Source: Kiritimatiellia bacterium
GTDB lineage: Bacteria > Verrucomicrobiota > Kiritimatiellia > RFP12 > UBA1067
Assembly (NCBI GenBank): GCA_016303225.1
Contig: JAEDMC010000121.1
Span: 1 to 9,355 of the forward strand
Length of the DNA stretch: 9,355 nucleotides
Reading direction: 5' to 3'
Shown here: positions 5,371-9,355 of the stretch, piece after piece
Numbering within the stretch: the first letter of the stretch is position 1
How the letters are laid out: each line of letters begins with the position of its first letter
The notes under the pieces: model-generated
The model's input: only the letters and a program-made list of their open reading frames with translations
Database searches by the model: none
Told to the model about the DNA's origin: nothing
Program-made: the position numbers and the translations under genes

Positions 5371-5942
5371 TTGCGCTGCTCGCCAGCTTGCTTCTCTCCA
5401 CGAACGCCACGCCGCACGAGCTGGTGGCGAGTTGCCGTTCAATGATTCCGGCGAATGTCGAGCTTTCGGGGCGGATCATCCTCCGCAACCGCAAGGGCAT
5501 CCCGCAGGCCGAACACGACTACGTCCTTTCGCGCTCCAATTCGGTCACCCGCCTCACCATCGATGGGGCCCCCTACCAACGACCAACAACCAACGACCAA
5601 CGACCGATTCTCAGCACCGACGTCACCTGGAGCGACTTGACGCTGGACTATCTCTGGTGGGATGACTTCTCGTTCGATGCCGAGCGCGAAGGGGAGTCGG
5701 TGCACGGACAGGTCTGTGCGGTGGTGGTGATGAAGAAGGGCGAGCGGGCGGTCCGCGTGTGGGTGGACCGCAAGACGGGCGCGCTCATGCAGGCGGAGGA
5801 GTTTGCTGACGGCAAGCCGATCCGTCGCCTGTGGGGAACCCGCATCAAGAAATTTGGTGAGCGCTGGATGGCGAACGTGCTCGAGGTCGAAACGATTGGC
5901 TCTGGCCACCGGACGAAAATAACTGTGGAGGAACTCAAATGA
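5367..5942 (+). CDS. Outer-membrane lipoprotein-sorting-like protein (LolA/TP_0789-like)
   Basis: Likely a periplasmic protein with a LolA-type half-barrel fold; lipoprotein or lipid carriage is possible but unproven. Seen: a short hydrophobic N-terminus (IALLASLLLS, probable signal peptide), then alternating beta-type segments. DVTWSDLTLDYLWWDDFSF at 85-103 is followed by a Gly-x-x-Cys-type turn (HGQVCAVVV), VRVWVDRKTGALMQAEEFADGKPIRRLW at 129-156 and the closing HRTKITVEEL. This order resembles the COG2834/TP_0789-like group. Length 191 is slightly short for the group. GGAGG at 5352-5356 lies 10 bases before the ATG, which overlaps the TPR stop. Residues about 70-80 come from a 7-bp repeat and look inserted. 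Neighbours (TPR, AsmA-like) support an envelope-assembly role. Family call moderately sure; substrate unknown. Confidence 0.72.
   Translation: MIALLASLLLSTNATPHELVASCRSMIPANVELSGRIILRNRKGIPQAEHDYVLSRSNSVTRLTIDGAPYQRPTTNDQRPILSTDVTWSDLTLDYLWWDDFSFDAEREGESVHGQVCAVVVMKKGERAVRVWVDRKTGALMQAEEFADGKPIRRLWGTRIKKFGERWMANVLEVETIGSGHRTKITVEELK
5577..5604. repeat. 7-bp tandem repeat inside the LolA-like gene
   Basis: Four consecutive 7-base units: caacgac, caacaac, caacgac, caacgac. The 7-base period does not match codons, so each unit is read in a different phase, giving QRPTTNDQRP. It lies just before the conserved DVTWSDL segment. The composition lacks T entirely. Confidence 0.8.
5927..5932 (+). promoter_or_regulatory. 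Ribosome binding site for the AsmA-like gene
   Basis: GGAGGA, 6 bases before the ATG at 5939, within the end of the upstream gene. Confidence 0.7.
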
Positions 5943-6850
5943 AATTCGTGAAAACACTGATCAAGACGGTCCTCGTGATCGTGGTGCTTCTGGTGGTGGC
6001 GCTGCTGGCATTGCCCCTGTGGTTTGGCCCGGTGGTGAGGGGTGTCGCGAATGCGGCTGTCCCGAAGGTGACGCAGACGGGCTTTAACCTGGCGCATCTC
6101 TCGCTCAACCCCTACACGGCGCGCTTCGAGCTTGGCGGCCTCGTGTTGGACAACCCGCAGGGCTATTCGGAGAAGATCGCGGCGAAGGTCGGCGAACTGA
6201 ACTTCGACGCGGAAACGTTGTCGCTGGCGACGGACGTCATCCATATCGAGGAGGTCACGGTGAAGGACGTCTTCGTCTCCTATGTCAACGGTGGCGAGAA
6301 CGATGTCAACAACTTCCTGCAGATCCAGTACAACGTCGCCGGCGGCAAGGAGAAGTATGACGCAGCGCAGGCGGCCAAGGAGGCGGCTGAGGCTGCGAAA
6401 TCCGAGGAGCCTGCAAAGGATGAAGCGCCTGCCGAGGAGAAGCCGGCGAAGAAGGTCATCATTGACAAGCTGACGATTTCGGGCATTAAGATGCAGTTGG
6501 GCGTTCTGCCCATTACGGTGCCTGTCGACATCTGCCTTACGGACATCGGCAGGAAATCGGGCGGCGCAACGTTCAAGGAAGTCGGAGAGCAGGTCTGGCA
6601 GAGCGTCATGAAGTCTGCGGGCGCGCTTGGTGATGCGTTCAAGAACCTTGGCGATCTGACGAGTGATGCGGCCAAGCAGGCGACGGAGTCCGTTGGCAAG
6701 GCGGCGGGAGCTGCTGCTGATGCGGCTGGTGCGGCGACCAAGGCGGCCGGCGATGCGGCTGGTGCGGCGACCAAGGCGGCCGGCGATGCGGCTAAGGCCG
6801 TCGGCGACAGCGCCAGCAAGGCTCTCGATTCGATTAAGAAGCTGTGGTAA
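5939..6850 (+). CDS. AsmA-like inner-membrane-anchored periplasmic protein with Ala-rich repeat tail
   Basis: Resembles the N-terminal part of AsmA/DUF748-type proteins, which are anchored in the inner membrane and have been linked to envelope lipid homeostasis. Seen: a transmembrane helix at about 5-28, then FGPVVRGVANAAVPKVTQTGF and the AsmA-like pattern LSLNPYTARFELGGLVLDNPQGYSEKIAAKVGELNFD at about 54-90. ATDVIHIEEVTVKDVFVSY and NDVNNF follow. A charged Ala/Glu/Lys segment (about 140-172) splits the beta-rich part from KVIIDKLTISGIKM (172-185). The C-terminus (about 225-300) is Ala/Lys/Asp helix with an 11-residue repeat. At 303 residues it is much shorter than full AsmA. The start overlaps the LolA-like stop as ATGA and has a good ribosome binding site. 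Exact role unknown. Confidence 0.78.
   Translation: MKFVKTLIKTVLVIVVLLVVALLALPLWFGPVVRGVANAAVPKVTQTGFNLAHLSLNPYTARFELGGLVLDNPQGYSEKIAAKVGELNFDAETLSLATDVIHIEEVTVKDVFVSYVNGGENDVNNFLQIQYNVAGGKEKYDAAQAAKEAAEAAKSEEPAKDEAPAEEKPAKKVIIDKLTISGIKMQLGVLPITVPVDICLTDIGRKSGGATFKEVGEQVWQSVMKSAGALGDAFKNLGDLTSDAAKQATESVGKAAGAAADAAGAATKAAGDAAGAATKAAGDAAKAVGDSASKALDSIKKLW
6719..6793 (+). repeat. 33-bp direct repeat (11-residue unit) in the AsmA-like gene
   Basis: Two perfect adjacent 33-base copies (6719-6751 and 6752-6784), then the first 9 bases of a third. The unit encodes DAAGAATKAAG. Perfect DNA identity, including third positions, points to recent duplication. The 11-residue period of Ala, Lys and Asp resembles LEA-type or apolipoprotein-like amphipathic helices. 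Confidence 0.88.
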
Positions 6851-6854
6851 GATG

Positions 6855-6907
6855 GGTTTGAGGTTTGGGGTTTCAGTTTAAAAGTTTGAAAAGTTGAAAG
6901 GTTAAAG
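6855..6907. repeat. Degenerate 7/8-bp repeats filling the gap before glgP
   Basis: The 57-base gap between the AsmA-like gene and glgP is almost all short repeats: ggtttga, ggtttgg, ggtttca (6855-6875), then gtttaaaa, gtttgaaa, agttgaaa, ggttaaag (6876-6907). No C occurs except one. The gaaagg at 6896-6901, 6 bases before the ATG, could serve as a weak ribosome binding site. No clear promoter or terminator seen. Confidence 0.6.
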
Positions 6908-9355
6908 ATGGCGACCAAGAAGACGAAGGACAGAAGAGTTGAGATGTCGGTTGAAGGTCTGAAAGAGGACTTCGCGTGGCATCTCCGATATTCGTTGGCG
7001 AAGGGCGAGACGCGTGTCACCGAGCGCGACCAGTACACGGCGTTTGCGAATGCGGTCCGCGACCGCATCGTCGAGCGCTGGATCTCCACGCAGGAGGAGT
7101 ACGGCCGTCAGAACACGAAGCGCGTCTACTACATGTCGCTCGAGTTCCTGATCGGACGTCTCCTGGGCAACAACGTCATCAACTTGAAGGCGGACCAGCT
7201 CTGTCGCGAGGCCCTCAAGGACTTCGGCATCGACTGGAACAACCTTCGTGACTTCGAGACGGACGCGGGCCTCGGCAACGGCGGCCTCGGACGTCTCGCG
7301 GCCTGCTATCTCGACTCGATGTCGACGCTGGACCTCGCGTGCATGGGCTACGGTCTCCGCTATGACTACGGCATTTTCCGCCAGAAGATCGTCAACGGCA
7401 GTCAGGTCGAGGAGCCGGATCCGTGGCTGAAGCACGGCTATCCGTGGGAGATGGAGCGTCCGGAATACGCGCAGCACGTCCACTTCGGCGGACACGTCGA
7501 GTGTCTCTCCGAAAACGGGCGCCAGAAGTGGGTCTGGGTGCCGGACGAGATCGTCGAAGGTCTTCCCTATGACTTGCCGATCGTCGGCTATTGCAACGCC
7601 GTCAACTCGCTTCGCCTCTGGAGCGCGAAGGCGGTCGATGACTTTGACCTCGACAACTTCAACAAGGGGTCCTACTTGGACGCCGTCTCGCGCAAGGTGT
7701 GGGCCGAGAACCTGACCAAGGTCCTCTATCCGAACGACAACACGACCGCAGGCAAGGAGCTTCGCCTCCGCCAGCAGTACTTCTTCGTCGCGTGCTCGCT
7801 CCGGGACATCATCCGTCGCTACAAGCGCTTCAACAAGGGCTGGGATGCGTTCCCGGACAAGGTGTTCATTCAGCTGAACGACACGCATCCAACGCTCGTC
7901 ATCCCCGAGCTGATGCGTGTCCTTGTGGACATCGAGGGTCTCGACTGGGACAAGGCGTGGGACATCACCCGCCGCTCAACGGGCTACACAAACCACACGA
8001 TCCTGCAGGAGGCGCTGGAGAAGTGGCCGGTCGCCATGATGGAGAGCTTGCTGCCGCGGCACCTGCAGATCATCTATGAGATCAACGGACGCTTTCTGCA
8101 GCAGGTCAGCTCGATCTATCCGGGCGACATCAAGAAGCTGCAGCGGATGTCCCTCATCGACGAGACCGGCGACCGCTACGTTCGCATGGCGAACCTCTGC
8201 CTCGTCGGCACGTCGTCCGTCAACGGCGTCGCGAAGCTGCACACGAAGATTTTGCGTGAGGACCTGTTCAAGGACTTCTACGAGCTTTGGCCGCAGAAGT
8301 TCCACAACGTGACGAACGGCATCACGCCGCGTCGGTGGCTCCTCAAGGCGAACCCGATGCTCGCGCAGCTCATCACCGAATCGATCGGAGACCGCTGGAT
8401 CACGCACCTCGACGAGCTGAAGAACCTCGAGAAGTTCGCGACGAACGACGAGTTCCTCTCCGCGATGACGAAGATCAAGCGGTCCAACAAGGGGCAGCTC
8501 GCGAACTGGACGATGAAGAACCTCGGCATCGCGCTCAATCCGGACGCGATCTTCGACGTGCAGGTGAAGCGTCTGCACGAGTACAAGCGTCAGCTCCTGC
8601 TGGCGCTCTACATCATCATCTTCTACAACCGGCTGCTGAACGATCCGACCTACGATCCCGTGCCGCGGCAGTTCATCTTCGCGGCGAAGGCGGCGCCGGG
8701 GTACTACATGGCGAAGCTGATCATTCGCCTCATCCACGGCATCGCGGACGTCGTCAACTCGAATCCGAAGACGCGTGGCCGCCTCTCGGTCGCGTTCCTT
8801 CCCGACTACCGCGTCTCGCTCGCCGAGAAGATCATGCCGGCGTCTGAAGTCTCCGAGCAGATCTCGCTCGCGGGCATGGAGGCGTCGGGCACGGGCAACA
8901 TGAAGTTCATGATGAACGGTGCGCTCACGCTCGGCACTCTGGACGGCGCGAACGTCGAGATCCACGAGGAAGTGGGCGACGACAACATGTTCCTCTTCGG
9001 ACTCAAGGCCGAGGAAGTCGCGAAGCTCCGGCCGACCTACCGGTCGAAGGACTTCTACGAGAACGATCCGGAGATCAAGATGGCTCTCGACATGATCAAG
9101 TCGAACGCCTTCTCGGTGCTGGAGCCCGGGCTCTTCGATCCGATTGTCCGCAATCTCCTCGAGTACAACGACTACTACATGCTGCTTGCCGACCTGCGCT
9201 CCTATTCCGACGCGCAGGACCGCGTTGACGCCACCTATCGCGATGCGAAGAAGTGGAACCGCATGTCGCTCGTCAACATCGCCCGGTCTGGACTCTTCTC
9301 GTCCGACCGCGCGGTGCAGGAGTACTGCGACGAGATCTGGCACATCAAGCCGGTG
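6908..9355 (+). CDS. glgP: Glycogen/maltodextrin phosphorylase (3' end cut by the window)
   Basis: PLP-dependent GT35 enzyme releasing glucose-1-phosphate from the non-reducing ends of alpha-1,4-glucans in the cytoplasm. The frame is open for 816 codons to the last base. Seen: RVYYMSLEFLIGRLLGNN at 72-89, ETDAGLGNGGLGRLAACYLDS at 117-137, QLNDTHP with NDTHP at 324-328, VTNGITPRRW at 468-477, KRLHEYKRQ at 554-562, AAKAAPGYYMAK, LPDYRVSLAEKIMPA and EASGTGNMKFMMNGALTLGT. Lys666 in the last motif is the expected Schiff-base lysine for PLP. The end, AVQEYCDEIWHIKPV, matches the usual family C-terminus, so only a few codons should be missing. It starts after a 57-base repeat-rich gap and so may be transcribed separately from the envelope genes. 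The G-to-A change in FAAKAAPGY (commonly FxGKAAPGY) is minor. Glycogen versus maltodextrin preference cannot be read from sequence. Confidence 0.97.
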   Translation, partial: MATKKTKDRRVEMSVEGLKEDFAWHLRYSLAKGETRVTERDQYTAFANAVRDRIVERWISTQEEYGRQNTKRVYYMSLEFLIGRLLGNNVINLKADQLCREALKDFGIDWNNLRDFETDAGLGNGGLGRLAACYLDSMSTLDLACMGYGLRYDYGIFRQKIVNGSQVEEPDPWLKHGYPWEMERPEYAQHVHFGGHVECLSENGRQKWVWVPDEIVEGLPYDLPIVGYCNAVNSLRLWSAKAVDDFDLDNFNKGSYLDAVSRKVWAENLTKVLYPNDNTTAGKELRLRQQYFFVACSLRDIIRRYKRFNKGWDAFPDKVFIQLNDTHPTLVIPELMRVLVDIEGLDWDKAWDITRRSTGYTNHTILQEALEKWPVAMMESLLPRHLQIIYEINGRFLQQVSSIYPGDIKKLQRMSLIDETGDRYVRMANLCLVGTSSVNGVAKLHTKILREDLFKDFYELWPQKFHNVTNGITPRRWLLKANPMLAQLITESIGDRWITHLDELKNLEKFATNDEFLSAMTKIKRSNKGQLANWTMKNLGIALNPDAIFDVQVKRLHEYKRQLLLALYIIIFYNRLLNDPTYDPVPRQFIFAAKAAPGYYMAKLIIRLIHGIADVVNSNPKTRGRLSVAFLPDYRVSLAEKIMPASEVSEQISLAGMEASGTGNMKFMMNGALTLGTLDGANVEIHEEVGDDNMFLFGLKAEEVAKLRPTYRSKDFYENDPEIKMALDMIKSNAFSVLEPGLFDPIVRNLLEYNDYYMLLADLRSYSDAQDRVDATYRDAKKWNRMSLVNIARSGLFSSDRAVQEYCDEIWHIKPV

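Noticed and set aside
6902..7888. 328-codon minus-strand frame
   Set aside because: Also antisense to glgP and without family motifs.
7976..9343. 455-codon open frame on the minus strand
   Set aside because: It is the antisense of glgP, whose motifs are unmistakable. The reading is Arg/Val/Glu-rich with no recognisable motif, typical of GC-rich shadow frames.
2..9355. Defence, toxin-antitoxin or phage system
   Set aside because: All nine genes fit housekeeping or envelope families; no nuclease, toxin, integrase or phage gene was seen.

Overview
The window is a densely packed stretch of bacterial chromosome in which every gene lies on the + strand. It suggests a fairly high-GC Gram-negative bacterium. 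Two genes make the lipopolysaccharide sugar KDO, and three consecutive genes look like periplasm or envelope proteins (a secreted TPR protein, a LolA-like protein and an AsmA-like protein). Protein style and the many short repeats inside genes recall the PVC superphylum (Kiritimatiellota/Lentisphaerota-like lineages), but that placement is inference and weak.

Layout: (1) positions 2-934, the C-terminal part of a gluzincin-type zinc metallopeptidase; (2) 931-2019, glutamyl-Q tRNA(Asp) synthetase (GluQRS); (3) 2028-2849, KDO-8-phosphate synthase (kdsA); (4) 2846-3829, arabinose-5-phosphate isomerase (kdsD/kpsF); (5) 3826-4515, an unusually small MiaA tRNA dimethylallyltransferase; (6) 4528-5370, a secreted TPR protein; (7) 5367-5942, an outer-membrane-lipoprotein-sorting-like protein; (8) 5939-6850, an AsmA-like membrane-anchored protein; (9) 6908 to the window end, glycogen phosphorylase, probably only a few codons short of its stop. 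Most junctions are ATGA overlaps, so genes 1-5 and 6-8 look like two translationally coupled operons. KdsD makes arabinose-5-phosphate and KdsA condenses it with PEP. GluQRS and MiaA both modify tRNA anticodon loops and flank the KDO pair. No gene-free stretch exceeds 57 bases.

The most unusual content is repeat DNA inside genes. Three imperfect palindromes with 'acacagag'-type arms lie in the metallopeptidase gene (one) and the GluQRS gene (two). All three are read in the same codon phase and add roughly 23-37 residues to proteins that otherwise look normal, much as Rickettsia palindromic elements do. Other short repeats also sit in coding DNA: a 9-bp repeat plus hairpin in the TPR gene, a 7-bp repeat in the LolA-like gene and a 33-bp repeat in the AsmA-like gene. 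A 7/8-bp degenerate repeat fills the gap before glgP. Two perfect extended -10 boxes (TTGGTATAAT) are built into the stop codons of gluQ and miaA, only 7-11 bases before the next start codons, which suggests leaderless or near-leaderless transcripts. I found no complete new multi-gene system; the in-frame palindromic element family is the best candidate for something undescribed.
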